Below, piece after piece: positions 17,734 to 26,777 of a stretch of 64,000 nt of DNA. Each line of letters starts with the position of its first letter. The stretch's first letter is position 1. The notes beneath the pieces were generated by a model. That model was not told the DNA's origin and did not search any database. It saw only the letters and a list, made by a program, of their open reading frames with translations. Origin of the DNA: Sulfurovum sp. (lineage in GTDB: Bacteria; Campylobacterota; Campylobacteria; Campylobacterales; Sulfurovaceae); the NCBI GenBank assembly GCA_024637255.1, contig JAGXFO010000009.1:186001-250000 (forward strand). Reading direction: 5' to 3'. The translations under genes and the position numbers were made by a program.

Positions 17734-19887
17734 TTGGATGCTTTTCTGGATAAAGCTAAAGAAATAAGCACGATAGAGGAAGCAATCGCCTTTCTCTTGA
17801 CTGTTGTTCCAGCACCACTGCCTGCAACAAAAACCGCATTAGAACTTTCACTCAAAGCACATGAGGGCCAAACACGTAAAAGTGGTGAGCCCTATATTGT
17901 TCATCCCATAGTGGTTGCAGCGATTACTGCCCGAATTTCTAATGATGAAATGATGGTGCAAGCCGCATTGTTACATGATGTAGTTGAAGACACAAGTTAT
18001 AGCATTGAGGATTTACTGGATGAATTTGGAGATGATGTAGCACATATGGTCGAGGGGCTTACCAAGATCATTGAGATACGTGATGAAGAGTTGATTCCAT
18101 CAGGATCGGATGAAAGGCTTATAAACTCTGCGCTTTCCTTTAGAAAAATGCTCATCGCTTCCATAAAAGACGTACGTGTACTTGTCATTAAGCTTTGCGA
18201 CAGACTGCACAATATGCTTACGCTAGGCGCACTGAGTTATGAAAAACAGAAACGAATATCAGAAGAAACTATGGTTGTGTACGCACCTATAGCACACAGA
18301 CTTGGTATTTCTCAACTTAAAAACCATTTGGAGGATTTAAGTTTTCGTTATATTTATCCTGAAGATTATAAAGAGATAGATACGTACATCAAGTCAAATA
18401 CACAGAATTTACAATTTAAGCTCAATGCCTTTATTCAAAAAGTAAAAGATACGATGGAGAAAGACGGTTTTACCGAAGAAGAATTTGAGATTATTGGAAG
18501 AGTGAAACATTATTATTCAATTTACCTCAAAATGCATCGCAAGGGTGTGAGCATAGAAGAAGTGCTTGATCTGCTTGCTATTCGTATTATCGTGAATGAA
18601 CCTATAGGATGCTATAGAGTTTTAGGGCTAATGCATTTAAATTTTACACCCCTTATATCCAGATTTAAAGACTACATAGCCGTACCTAAAGAAAATGGAT
18701 ATAAGACCATACATACTACCCTTTTTGATGAGGAAGGTATCGTAGAAGCCCAAATACGAACTGTGGAGATGCATAGGCTTGCGGAATATGGTATAGCAGC
18801 CCACTGGAAATATAAAGGTGGAGACAATACTGTAAACTTGGAATGGTTGCAGAGTTTACATTATCAGAATGAATCTATAGAAGAGTTTTACGAATTGGCA
18901 AAATCGGATCTTTTTTCTGAAGATATTACGGTATTTTCACCTAAGGGAGATTATTATACCTTGCCCAAGGGCTCTGTTGCGCTCGATTTTGCCTATGCTA
19001 TTCACTCCGAGGTAGGAGCAAATGCCACCGAAGCCTTGGTAAATAAACAGAAAGCATCACTTTTGACCATTTTAAAAAATGGCGACATTGTAAAAATTTT
19101 AAAAGACAAAGAACCACATCTATATTGCTCGTGGGTTGATACCGTGAAAACATCCAAAGCACGGGATGGCATACGAAGTGCTTGCAGATCTAGAATAAAA
19201 GAAGCAGATACTTTAAGCGCTTATAATATTTTGGGTACATTATTTTCCCAAAAGAACACGGCAATGATCGAGCTTACAAAACGTATTGAGCTTAATGATA
19301 CGATTTATAAATTACCGATTAAACTTGATTATTATAAAGAAGTTATACACCAAGTGGCTGACTATATGGGTACAAAAGAAGTACGTTTTTGGGAGTTACT
19401 TAAAAAAGGGTATAAAAAACCAAAACTCAAAGAGCTGGAACACTTTAGCTTTTTCACTAATAAAACACTAGATGGCGTAGAATTTGATTATTGCTGCCAC
19501 CCCAAAGTAGGGGATCAGATTGTTGCATTCTATAAGGGAAATAAGATAATTATACACCATAAATTGTGCAAGAAAGCCTATGCTAAAATGGTAGAAGGCG
19601 AAGAGATGATTTATGTGAATTGGAGTGGTTCTAAGCTTACCAGATACCGTCTCACCATAAGTCTAAAAAATAAAAAAGGCATTTTGGCAGATTTACTGGC
19701 CAAACTTTCTGAACTTAATCTCAATATATTGAGCATAGAATTTGGTATTAAAAATTCAGAAGAAGCAGAGTTTTGTCAAATAGAAGCTGAAAGCAGCGAA
19801 TCAAAAAAACAGCTTCTTTCAGAAAAAATCTCACAAAAGTTTAAACTTATTGAAATTATTAGTTTAGATGACGCATATAATAAATAA
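17734..19887 (+). CDS. spoT: Bifunctional (p)ppGpp synthetase/hydrolase
   Basis: A 717-residue RelA/SpoT homologue controlling the stringent response. The hydrolase domain is intact: HEGQTRKSGEPYIVHP and HDVVEDT (His81, Asp82). The synthetase domain (about 240-350) has YYSIYLKMHRKGVSIEEVLD and YIAVPKENGYKTIHTTL. A TGS domain (about 390-450, ITVFSPKGDYYTLPKGS) and a C-terminal ACT-like domain (about 630-717) follow. The start is TTG, 6 bases after rpoZ. As the only such gene seen here it is likely bifunctional, the usual epsilonproteobacterial situation. Confidence 0.94.
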   Translation: MDAFLDKAKEISTIEEAIAFLLTVVPAPLPATKTALELSLKAHEGQTRKSGEPYIVHPIVVAAITARISNDEMMVQAALLHDVVEDTSYSIEDLLDEFGDDVAHMVEGLTKIIEIRDEELIPSGSDERLINSALSFRKMLIASIKDVRVLVIKLCDRLHNMLTLGALSYEKQKRISEETMVVYAPIAHRLGISQLKNHLEDLSFRYIYPEDYKEIDTYIKSNTQNLQFKLNAFIQKVKDTMEKDGFTEEEFEIIGRVKHYYSIYLKMHRKGVSIEEVLDLLAIRIIVNEPIGCYRVLGLMHLNFTPLISRFKDYIAVPKENGYKTIHTTLFDEEGIVEAQIRTVEMHRLAEYGIAAHWKYKGGDNTVNLEWLQSLHYQNESIEEFYELAKSDLFSEDITVFSPKGDYYTLPKGSVALDFAYAIHSEVGANATEALVNKQKASLLTILKNGDIVKILKDKEPHLYCSWVDTVKTSKARDGIRSACRSRIKEADTLSAYNILGTLFSQKNTAMIELTKRIELNDTIYKLPIKLDYYKEVIHQVADYMGTKEVRFWELLKKGYKKPKLKELEHFSFFTNKTLDGVEFDYCCHPKVGDQIVAFYKGNKIIIHHKLCKKAYAKMVEGEEMIYVNWSGSKLTRYRLTISLKNKKGILADLLAKLSELNLNILSIEFGIKNSEEAEFCQIEAESSESKKQLLSEKISQKFKLIEIISLDDAYNK

Positions 19888-19902
19888 ACAGGGGACATAA
19901 AT

Positions 19903-21102
19903 ATGGTACAAAAAGCATTAGAAGAGATAAGTAGAGGTACTGCAGAAATTATAGATATGGAGCGTATTGAGAAACTCATTGTGAAATATTATAATGATGG
20001 TAGTACTTATACAGTTAAAGCAGGGTTTGATCCTACGGGCGCTGATTTGCACTTAGGCCACACGGTGCTTCTTCAAAAGCTTAGAGCATTTCAAAAGCAT
20101 GGGGGAAGAGTACAGCTTCTTATTGGTGATTTTACTGCAACCATAGGGGATCCTACGGGTAAGAGCGAAACGAGAAAAATACTTGACCATGAAACAATCA
20201 TGGCAAATGCAAAAACGTATCAGGAACAAGTGTTTAATATTCTTGACGAAGATAAGACTGAGGTAGTATTTAATTCTACCTGGCTCAATGAGCTGGGTGC
20301 TGCGGGTATGGTTGCATTGACAACACTGTTCAATGTTGCCAGAATGCTGGAACGCGATGATTTTGAAAAACGTTATAGAGGCGGACAGAGTATTTCTATT
20401 TCAGAATTTTTATACCCTTTGCTTCAGGGGTATGATTCTGTTGAACTTAAGTCTGATATTGAGATAGGGGGAACAGATCAGAAATTTAATCTTTTGATGG
20501 GAAGACACCTCCAGCGTGCATATAATACTGGGAAAGAACAGGCTGTGCTGATGATGCCTATTTTAGAAGGGCTGGATGGTGTGCAAAAGATGAGTAAATC
20601 TTTGAATAACTATATAGGCATTACAGAAGAACCTAAAGATATTTATGCAAAAATACTTTCAATTTCAGATGAATTAATGTGGCGTTATTATGAACTTTTA
20701 AGTGAGAAATCCCTTGAAGAGATTGTCAGGATGAAAGATGATGTACAAAAGGGCACACTTCACCCTAAAATTGTCAAGGAAAATCTTGCACTTGAGCTTG
20801 TTACAAGGTTTTATAATGAAGAGTTGGCTACACTAGCCAAAGAAGAGTTTGATAACGTTTTTAAATCAAATCTGCTTCCAACTGATATGAATGAAATAGA
20901 GGTGGAAGAGGGAATTTGGATATGCAAGGCGCTAGTGGATGCTGGCATAGAGCCTTCAACCTCTCAGGCTAAAAGAGATATTAAACAAAATGCAGTAAGT
21001 ATCGATCAAGAAAAAATTTCTGACGATACATTAAATCTTAGCGCAGGAGAATATATCTTGCAGGTAGGAAAACGAAAATTTGCGAAAGTAAAGGTAGGGT
21101 AA
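19903..21102 (+). CDS. tyrS: Tyrosyl-tRNA synthetase
   Basis: A 399-residue class I aminoacyl-tRNA synthetase. The HIGH-type motif is FDPTGADLHLGHT, the KMSKS motif is intact (VQKMSKSLNNYIG), and a C-terminal S4 domain carries STSQAKRDIKQNAVSIDQ. Catalytic-fold parts GGTDQKFNLLMGRHLQ are standard. ATG follows AGGGGACATAAAT. It overlaps the next gene by 1 base. Confidence 0.95.
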   Translation: MVQKALEEISRGTAEIIDMERIEKLIVKYYNDGSTYTVKAGFDPTGADLHLGHTVLLQKLRAFQKHGGRVQLLIGDFTATIGDPTGKSETRKILDHETIMANAKTYQEQVFNILDEDKTEVVFNSTWLNELGAAGMVALTTLFNVARMLERDDFEKRYRGGQSISISEFLYPLLQGYDSVELKSDIEIGGTDQKFNLLMGRHLQRAYNTGKEQAVLMMPILEGLDGVQKMSKSLNNYIGITEEPKDIYAKILSISDELMWRYYELLSEKSLEEIVRMKDDVQKGTLHPKIVKENLALELVTRFYNEELATLAKEEFDNVFKSNLLPTDMNEIEVEEGIWICKALVDAGIEPSTSQAKRDIKQNAVSIDQEKISDDTLNLSAGEYILQVGKRKFAKVKVG

Positions 21103-22205
21103 TGCCATTTAAATCTTTTAAAATTGGAAAATACACAATTGAAAAACCTATTGTTCAGGGCGGTATGGGTGTTGGCATATCTTGGGATCAGTTAGCAGGT
21201 AGCGTTTCAAAAGAAGGTGGACTGGGTGTAATATCTACAGTGGGTACGGGTGTTTACAAAAAAAGAGCTTATGTTGAAAAAACAGTGGGTAAAGATAAAA
21301 GACCACTTGAAGCAATCAATTTTTATTCATATCCTGCACTTAAAAAAATATTTGAGAATGCAAGAAAAATTTGTGGCGATAAACCTTTGGCAGCCAATGT
21401 TCTCTATGCACAAAGCGAATATAACCGTGTAGTAGAGGATGCTTGCAAGGCTGGAGCCAATATTATCATTACCGGTGCAGGTTTACCGTTGACCATGCCT
21501 GAGGCGACTAAAAATTATCCCGATGTTGCTTTGGTGCCTATTGTTTCTACGGCTAAAGCATTGAGAATTTTATGCCGTCGTTGGCAAAAAACACACAATA
21601 GACTCCCCGATGCTGTCATTGTAGAAGGGCCGCTTAGCGGCGGACATCAAGGCTTTAAATATGAAGAGTGTTTCATGCCTGAAAATCAACTTGAAATTAT
21701 CTTGCCTGCTGTAGTGGAAGAAGCAAAGAACTGGGGCTCTATGCCTATTATTGCTGCGGGCGGTGTGTGGGATCATGATGATATAGTTAAAATGATGGAG
21801 TTGGGTGCAGATGCTGTGCAAATGGGTACACGTTTTATCGGTACAGTAGAGTGTGATGCGAGTCAAGTGATGAAAGATATTATCATTGCAGCCGAGAAAG
21901 ACGATATACAACTTTTTAAGTCACCAGTGGGCTATCCTGCCCGAGGAGTAAGGACACAGCTTCATGAAGATATAGAAAAAGGTACGGCGCCAAAAGTAGC
22001 CTGTATCTCAAATTGTGTGGCTCCATGCCATCGCGGTGAAGAAGCTAAGATAGTAGGTTACTGTATTGCAGACAGGCTTACTGATGCTTATGATGGCATC
22101 AGGGAAACTGGACTTTTCTTTACAGGGGCAAACGGGTATCGTCTTAAGGAGATTATCACAGTGAAAGAACTTATGGGTAAACTTATGAATGGTGAAGACA
22201 ACTAA
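21102..22205 (+). CDS. Nitronate monooxygenase / 2-nitropropane dioxygenase-like flavoprotein
   Basis: A 367-residue FMN-dependent TIM-barrel protein of the NMO/FabK family. The opening PIVQGGMGVGISWDQLAG, the IVEGPLSGGHQGF loop and IIAAGGVWDHDDIVKMMELGADAVQMGTRF (FMN phosphate site) fit. A C-terminal cysteine-containing segment (ACISNCVAPCHRGEEAKIVGYCI) is a feature of this clade and could bind a metal or be redox active. True substrate unknown: it could oxidise nitronates or act as an enoyl-ACP reductase like FabK. It overlaps tyrS by 1 base and the amidase gene by 17. Confidence 0.78.
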   Translation: MPFKSFKIGKYTIEKPIVQGGMGVGISWDQLAGSVSKEGGLGVISTVGTGVYKKRAYVEKTVGKDKRPLEAINFYSYPALKKIFENARKICGDKPLAANVLYAQSEYNRVVEDACKAGANIIITGAGLPLTMPEATKNYPDVALVPIVSTAKALRILCRRWQKTHNRLPDAVIVEGPLSGGHQGFKYEECFMPENQLEIILPAVVEEAKNWGSMPIIAAGGVWDHDDIVKMMELGADAVQMGTRFIGTVECDASQVMKDIIIAAEKDDIQLFKSPVGYPARGVRTQLHEDIEKGTAPKVACISNCVAPCHRGEEAKIVGYCIADRLTDAYDGIRETGLFFTGANGYRLKEIITVKELMGKLMNGEDN

Positions 22206-23379
22206 AGGGATGCTGAAAATTAGTAGGTTTTTTCTTTTACTGCTTCTATTCAATACACTACTTTTTTCAGGTGTAAATACTCTTCAAAAAGCTGTAGTGG
22301 AAAAAGGTGAGCTTCGTCTCTTTTTTTCCAAATCGTTCAATAAAAATGATTTAACGCACCTTACATTAAGAAATCCTCATCGAGAAATTTATGATTTTAA
22401 AAATACACGCTTGGGACATGATCGCATACCACTAGGATTGGGTATACATGTACGCATCTCTCAGTACAAAGTCAATACTGTACGGATTGTCATTGATGGC
22501 TACCCCTCTTTTAAGGCCGGAGGATATCAACCCTTTTATCCAGATAATCATTATTATATCGCCTTACCTAAAAATGGCAAGGCGATATCTGCTCAGCTGA
22601 GTCACGTTGCGCCTGTGCAGCGTTATCAAAAACCTAAGAGTTATCCTGAGGAAGTCGGAATACCTGTACAAAATAGTTCAGCACATTCTAAGCTTATAGT
22701 GATTGATGCAGGGCATGGTGGGCAGGATGCCGGTGCTGTGGTGGGAGGAAAAAGAGAAAAAGATGTTGTCTTGCAGATAGCAAAAAGACTTGAAAAAGAA
22801 CTCAAGAAAAGAGGCCATCCTGTCTATATGACACGCACAACAGATCGTTTTTTGAAACTTCCACAACGTACAAAAATTGCTGACCAGAAAGAGTCTGCAG
22901 CATTCATATCAATACATGCAAATTCGGTAGCAAAAAAAAGTCAAAATAAAGTTCAGGGTGTTGAAACTTTCTTTTTGCAAAAAACAAGAGATGCAAGGTC
23001 CAAGCGTATAGCAGAAAGAGAAAACAAATCAGTACTTCAGGGGACGACCCAGCTTAGCCGCAATATTATCTTGGATTCTGTGCTTTCTGGACCAAAAATT
23101 GTGCAGTCTAATAAGCTGGCCATTGATGTGCAGCGAAGGATTTTAACCAATGTACGCAGTAAGTATAGTGGAGTAAAAGATGGTGGTGTAAGACACGCGC
23201 CATTCTGGGTGCTAGTTGGTGCGAGCAGGCCTTCTATTTTGGTAGAAGTGGGTTATATTTCCCATCCTCTAGAACGTGAAAGACTCTGCAATCCACATTA
23301 CCAGAATCTCATCGCACAGGGTATTGCCGAAGGGGTGGATAATTATTTGAGTAATAGAAAAAAAGAAATAGATTTTTAA
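22189..23379 (+). CDS. amiC: N-acetylmuramoyl-L-alanine amidase, AMIN type
   Basis: A 396-residue periplasmic zinc amidase cutting peptide side chains from peptidoglycan during division. A signal peptide (best starting at the in-frame ATG at 22210, MLKISRFFLLLLLFNTLLFSG), an AMIN-like strand-rich domain (about 25-130) and an Amidase_3 catalytic domain (about 165-390). Zinc and catalytic residues appear in VIDAGHGGQDAGAVV, KEKDVVLQ, FISIHANSV and SILVEVGYISHP. The envC-like protein at 14 kb is its likely activator. A paralogue follows directly. Confidence 0.9.
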   Translation: MVKTTKGMLKISRFFLLLLLFNTLLFSGVNTLQKAVVEKGELRLFFSKSFNKNDLTHLTLRNPHREIYDFKNTRLGHDRIPLGLGIHVRISQYKVNTVRIVIDGYPSFKAGGYQPFYPDNHYYIALPKNGKAISAQLSHVAPVQRYQKPKSYPEEVGIPVQNSSAHSKLIVIDAGHGGQDAGAVVGGKREKDVVLQIAKRLEKELKKRGHPVYMTRTTDRFLKLPQRTKIADQKESAAFISIHANSVAKKSQNKVQGVETFFLQKTRDARSKRIAERENKSVLQGTTQLSRNIILDSVLSGPKIVQSNKLAIDVQRRILTNVRSKYSGVKDGGVRHAPFWVLVGASRPSILVEVGYISHPLERERLCNPHYQNLIAQGIAEGVDNYLSNRKKEIDF

Positions 23380-23393
23380 TAATAGGACTAAAA

Positions 23394-24191
23394 ATGAAAA
23401 AAGTGATAAGTATTAAAAAGAGTATTGTAGCCGGAATAGGAACACTCTTCTTGCTTGCGGGTTGTGGTGGTGATAGTTTGGGAATTGACAGATCTCAGAA
23501 TCTTGTTGTAATAGATGCAGGTCATGGCGGACATGACGGTGGTGCAGTGAACAGTGGAAAGAAAGAAAAAGATCTGGTATTGAAAATCGCTCTAAAACTC
23601 CACAAAGAGTTCAAACGCGAAGGCTATAGGGTGCACCTAACAAGAGCCAGTGACAGGTTTTTAAGGCTTGATCAGCGTACAAGAATCGCCGACCAAAAAG
23701 ATGCAGATGTTTTCATTTCTATTCACGGTAATGCCATTGGCGATACAAGTCGTTTCAATGTAGTTGAAGGAGTGGAGACATATTACCTGCAAAAAACAAG
23801 AGATGCTAGGTCTCAGAGTATAGCGGCTAGAGAAAATGCATCCGTACTTATGGGTACAGACAAGTTAAGTAAGGATGTTATCTTAGATTCTGTTTTAAGC
23901 GGCCCTAAGATCATACAGTCGCACAAGCTTGCTATAGATGTACAAAATAATATGATGGCACAGTTAAATAGCAATTACAAAGGTGTAAAAAATGGCGGTG
24001 TACGGCCAGCACCTTTTTATGTACTTGTTGGAGCCAGCAGACCCTCTATACTCGTAGAAGTAGGATATATAACCAATCCTAAAGAACGAAAAAGACTTTT
24101 TACATCAGCATATCAAAAAGATATTGTTAAGGGAATTGTTGTTGGTGTGGGAAGGTATGTTGACAACAGAAAGAAAGAAGTAGGTTTTTAA
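23394..24191 (+). CDS. Second N-acetylmuramoyl-L-alanine amidase, lipoprotein form without AMIN
   Basis: A 265-residue paralogue of the preceding gene. The catalytic domain is nearly collinear: VIDAGHGGHDGGAVN, KEKDLVLK, FISIHGNAI, SILVEVGYITNP. Instead of an AMIN domain it has a short signal with lipobox LLAGC, so it is probably anchored in a membrane by lipidation. The pair looks like a tandem duplication followed by loss or gain of targeting parts. It starts 14 bases after the first gene, ATG with AATAGGACTAAAA upstream. The two enzymes probably work at different places or peptidoglycan surfaces. Confidence 0.87.
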   Translation: MKKVISIKKSIVAGIGTLFLLAGCGGDSLGIDRSQNLVVIDAGHGGHDGGAVNSGKKEKDLVLKIALKLHKEFKREGYRVHLTRASDRFLRLDQRTRIADQKDADVFISIHGNAIGDTSRFNVVEGVETYYLQKTRDARSQSIAARENASVLMGTDKLSKDVILDSVLSGPKIIQSHKLAIDVQNNMMAQLNSNYKGVKNGGVRPAPFYVLVGASRPSILVEVGYITNPKERKRLFTSAYQKDIVKGIVVGVGRYVDNRKKEVGF

Positions 24192-24202
24192 TAAGTATAA
24201 TG

Positions 24203-24225
24203 TTATTGAAGCAAAGCTTCAATAA
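24203..24225 (+). terminator. Perfect hairpin between convergent amidase and ppa
   Basis: TTATTGAAGC (24203-24212) pairs with GCTTCAATAA (24216-24225) around an AAA loop. It lies between the ends of converging genes and may serve both strands. Confidence 0.7.
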
Positions 24226-24248
24226 CTGTGTTAGTACTTACTTGACTA

Positions 24249-24767
24249 TTATTTATAGTTTTTAATTGCTTTGTCCAAGATAGCTGTTGCGGCGGCTTTG
24301 TCTTTAAATCCTGATACCTTTACCCACTTGTTTGGCTCAAGCATTTTGTAAGTTTCAAAGAAATTTTTGATACGGTTTAGTGTATGTTCTGGTACATCGC
24401 CAAGGTCGTTGATATGCGCATATGTCGGGTCTATTTTTACCGTAGGCACAGCGATAAGTTTTTCATCTCCACCGCTTTCATCTTCAGTCATAAGAACACC
24501 GACAAGTCTGCATGTGATGTATGAACCTGCCTGGAGCGGGTAGTCGCAGAGTACAAGAATATCTGCTGGATCACCATCATCTGAAAGCGTGTTTGCTACA
24601 AAACCATAATTTGCCGGGTAATGCATGGCAGAATAAAGCACTCTATCTACTTCAATTGCACCTGAGTCTTTGTCTATTTCGTATTTGATAGCTGAGTTTA
24701 AGGGCACTTCAATAATTGCTTTAACTGCATCTGGGTTTTCACCATGTCCGATTTTACTAATATCCAT
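24249..24767 (-). CDS. ppa: Inorganic pyrophosphatase (family I)
   Basis: A 172-residue cytosolic enzyme hydrolysing pyrophosphate. It reads KIGHGENPDAVKAIIEVPLN at the front, then GAIEVDRVLYSAMHYPANYGFV and the metal-binding DDGDPADILVL, all typical of family I. Length normal. It is read toward the amidases and stands alone, sharing a 300-base upstream region with the divergent TRAP operon. ATG follows TGGAGATATTCAA. Confidence 0.95.
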   Translation of the reverse strand: MDISKIGHGENPDAVKAIIEVPLNSAIKYEIDKDSGAIEVDRVLYSAMHYPANYGFVANTLSDDGDPADILVLCDYPLQAGSYITCRLVGVLMTEDESGGDEKLIAVPTVKIDPTYAHINDLGDVPEHTLNRIKNFFETYKMLEPNKWVKVSGFKDKAAATAILDKAIKNYK

Positions 24768-25081
24768 TTGAATATCTCCATAGGTTAAATTTTGGAGATT
24801 CTAACATAAATATGATAAATAATATATCAAATCATGGTACTATCTTGTAGAATAAAATTTAATCCATAGAATATCGCTTTGATAGATAAGAATCTCTAAG
24901 CTTAGTCAACCATGCAAATTTGTAATTTAATATAGACTATAAATAGTGTATAAATGTAACAAAGTAAAATTATTTTTCTTAATTAAAGTCTTTTAGGATA
25001 GATGCTATGTTAATGCTATACTTTTGGCTTACAATTAAATGAAGCTGGCACATTCAGCTAATTAAATTTTGGAGCGTAATT
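24768..25081. other. Divergent control region ppa / dctP
   Basis: About 310 bases of A/T-rich DNA without genes. It should hold the ppa promoter (minus strand, TTAGAAT-like box) and the dctP promoter. The notable feature is the tandem 11-bp repeat listed next. No ORF of substance is seen. Confidence 0.6.
24999..25035 (+). promoter_or_regulatory. Tandem 11-bp repeat plus -10 upstream of dctP
   Basis: TAGATGCTATG (24999-25009) and TTAATGCTATA (25010-25020) are consecutive 11-bp units, followed by TACAAT at 25030-25035 as a possible -10. OmpR-family regulators bind tandem sites with about 11-bp period. The same core stands before the porin gene, and an OmpR-type regulator is encoded between them. 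Regulation by that protein is an inference. Confidence 0.5.
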
Positions 25082-26143
25082 ATGAGAATTTTCAAACTTG
25101 CTTATATAGCAATGTTTGTGACTTTTTTAACTGGAAGCTTAAATGCATCTGATAAAAAAGTTATTACTTGGAAACTGGCACAGACATGGGGATCAGGAAT
25201 GCCTATCTTTGGTGATGCAGTTATTAACATGGCTGAGAGAGTCAAAAAAATGTCTGATGGCAGATTTATTATTAAAATTGATTCTGCAAACAAGCATAAG
25301 GCACCTCTTGGTATTTATGATTTTGTAAAATCAGGACGATATCAAATGGGACATTCAGCTTCTTACTATTGGAAAGGTAAAGACATGAATACAATGTTCT
25401 TTTCAACTGTACCTTTTGGTATGATCGCTCAAGAACAGTATGCATGGTTCTACTACGGTGGCGGCATGGAACTGGCCCAAGAAGTTTACGGCAAACACGG
25501 CATGATGTCCTTTCCTGGTGGAAACACAGGAAATCAGATGGGCGGTTGGTTTAGGAAAGAGATGAAGACTGTTGAAGATTTCAAAGGTCTCAAAATGAGA
25601 ATTCCAGGTTTCGCGGGCGAAGTATTGTCTAAGCTAGGTGCTAGTGTTGTTAACATTGCCCCAGGCGAACTATATACAGCACTTGACAGAGGTACTATTG
25701 ATGCTCTAGAATGGGTTGGGCCTGCACTTGATTTAAAGATGGGCTTTCATAAGGTTGCACCTTATTATTATACGGGATGGCATGAGCCGGCAACTGAGTT
25801 GCAGTTTTTAGTTAACGAAAAAGCTTTCAATGAACTTCCTGCCGATCTTCAAGAGATCTTGAAAGAAGCTATGAAATCATCAGCTTATGATATGCTTTCT
25901 CAGTCCATGCATGAGAATGCTGAAAGTCTAGCAACCATTAAAAAAGATTATCCAAATGTTCAGATTAAGACATTTTCTAAAGAGATCATGACAAGAATAG
26001 AGGCAGAGAATGATAAGCTGCTGATAGAATTATCTGAAAAAGATCCAATGACTAAAAAGATTATTGACCATCAAAAAGCATACTTAAAGAAAGTACGTGA
26101 CTGGACAAATATTTCTGATTTCGCTTACTTGAAGAGTTATTAG
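25082..26143 (+). CDS. dctP: TRAP transporter solute-binding protein (TakP-like)
   Basis: A 353-residue periplasmic binding protein for a sodium-driven TRAP transporter. A signal peptide (residues 1-23, FVTFLTGSLNAS end) precedes WKLAQTWGSGMPIF, GGNTGNQMGGWFRKEM, the ligand-Arg region KMRIPGFAGEVLSKLG and TIDALEWVGPALDLKMGFHKVAPYYY. These resemble TakP-type proteins that bind 2-oxo and related monocarboxylates, rather than the C4-dicarboxylate DctP group. The ligand is therefore likely pyruvate, lactate or a similar acid. ATG follows TGGAGCGTAATT. Confidence 0.88.
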   Translation: MRIFKLAYIAMFVTFLTGSLNASDKKVITWKLAQTWGSGMPIFGDAVINMAERVKKMSDGRFIIKIDSANKHKAPLGIYDFVKSGRYQMGHSASYYWKGKDMNTMFFSTVPFGMIAQEQYAWFYYGGGMELAQEVYGKHGMMSFPGGNTGNQMGGWFRKEMKTVEDFKGLKMRIPGFAGEVLSKLGASVVNIAPGELYTALDRGTIDALEWVGPALDLKMGFHKVAPYYYTGWHEPATELQFLVNEKAFNELPADLQEILKEAMKSSAYDMLSQSMHENAESLATIKKDYPNVQIKTFSKEIMTRIEAENDKLLIELSEKDPMTKKIIDHQKAYLKKVRDWTNISDFAYLKSY

Positions 26144-26152
26144 ATAAAGCTA

Positions 26153-26177
26153 TTTGCTTCCGGTTAACGGAAGCAAA
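26153..26177 (+). terminator. Intercistronic stem-loop between dctP and dctQ
   Basis: TTTGCTTCCG (26153-26162) pairs with CGGAAGCAAA (26168-26177) around GTTAA. It has no T-run and lies inside the operon, so it is better seen as a processing or partial-termination element that keeps binding-protein mRNA more abundant than that of the membrane subunits. Confidence 0.6.
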
Positions 26178-26215
26178 GGTTTGAAAATTAAAGAGAATAC
26201 AATGAAAGAGAAAAG

Positions 26216-26755
26216 ATGCTACTTAGACTAGAACGAACTATCGACAAAATTATAGATTGGATAGGTAATTTTAATGCTATTGTAATGGTTATTATGATGC
26301 TTAACGTCTGTTATGATGTTATCATGCGCTATTTTTTCCATGACAGTAAAGTAGCCTTTCAAGAGTTAGAATGGCATTTTTTCTCTTTCGTAATACTCAT
26401 AGGTTTGGCTTATACCTTAAAAGAGGATGCTCACGTAAGAGTAGATGTTTTTTACGAACATTTTAAGCCAAAGACAAAGGCAGTGATCAATATCGTTGGT
26501 TCAATTCTCTTTATTATACCCTTCAGTCTGCTGCTTATATATGGCGGATATTTGTATGCTTACGAAGCTTACTCCATATCAGAAGTGAGTGAAAACCCAG
26601 GTGGACTGACGCATAGATGGATAGTAAAATCATTTATTGCGACCAGTTTTGTACTTCTTGTTTTTGCAACAATAGGTTTTATAATCAAAAATATAAATGT
26701 GTTTTTAAATATAGAACAACCAACAGTACATCATATAGAAGATGATGTACTCTAA
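26216..26755 (+). CDS. dctQ: TRAP transporter small membrane subunit
   Basis: A 179-residue inner-membrane protein with four helices (about 15-35, 45-67, 92-115 and 137-162). It has the family pattern LNVCYDVIMRYFFHDS, WHFFSFVILIGLAYTLKEDAHVRVDV. It associates with DctM and is needed for transport. It starts at ATG 26216 with AGAGAAAAG before it and ends 22 bases before dctM. Confidence 0.87.
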   Translation: MLLRLERTIDKIIDWIGNFNAIVMVIMMLNVCYDVIMRYFFHDSKVAFQELEWHFFSFVILIGLAYTLKEDAHVRVDVFYEHFKPKTKAVINIVGSILFIIPFSLLLIYGGYLYAYEAYSISEVSENPGGLTHRWIVKSFIATSFVLLVFATIGFIIKNINVFLNIEQPTVHHIEDDVL

Positions 26756-26777
26756 TAACTCTCAAGGTACTTTTTAA

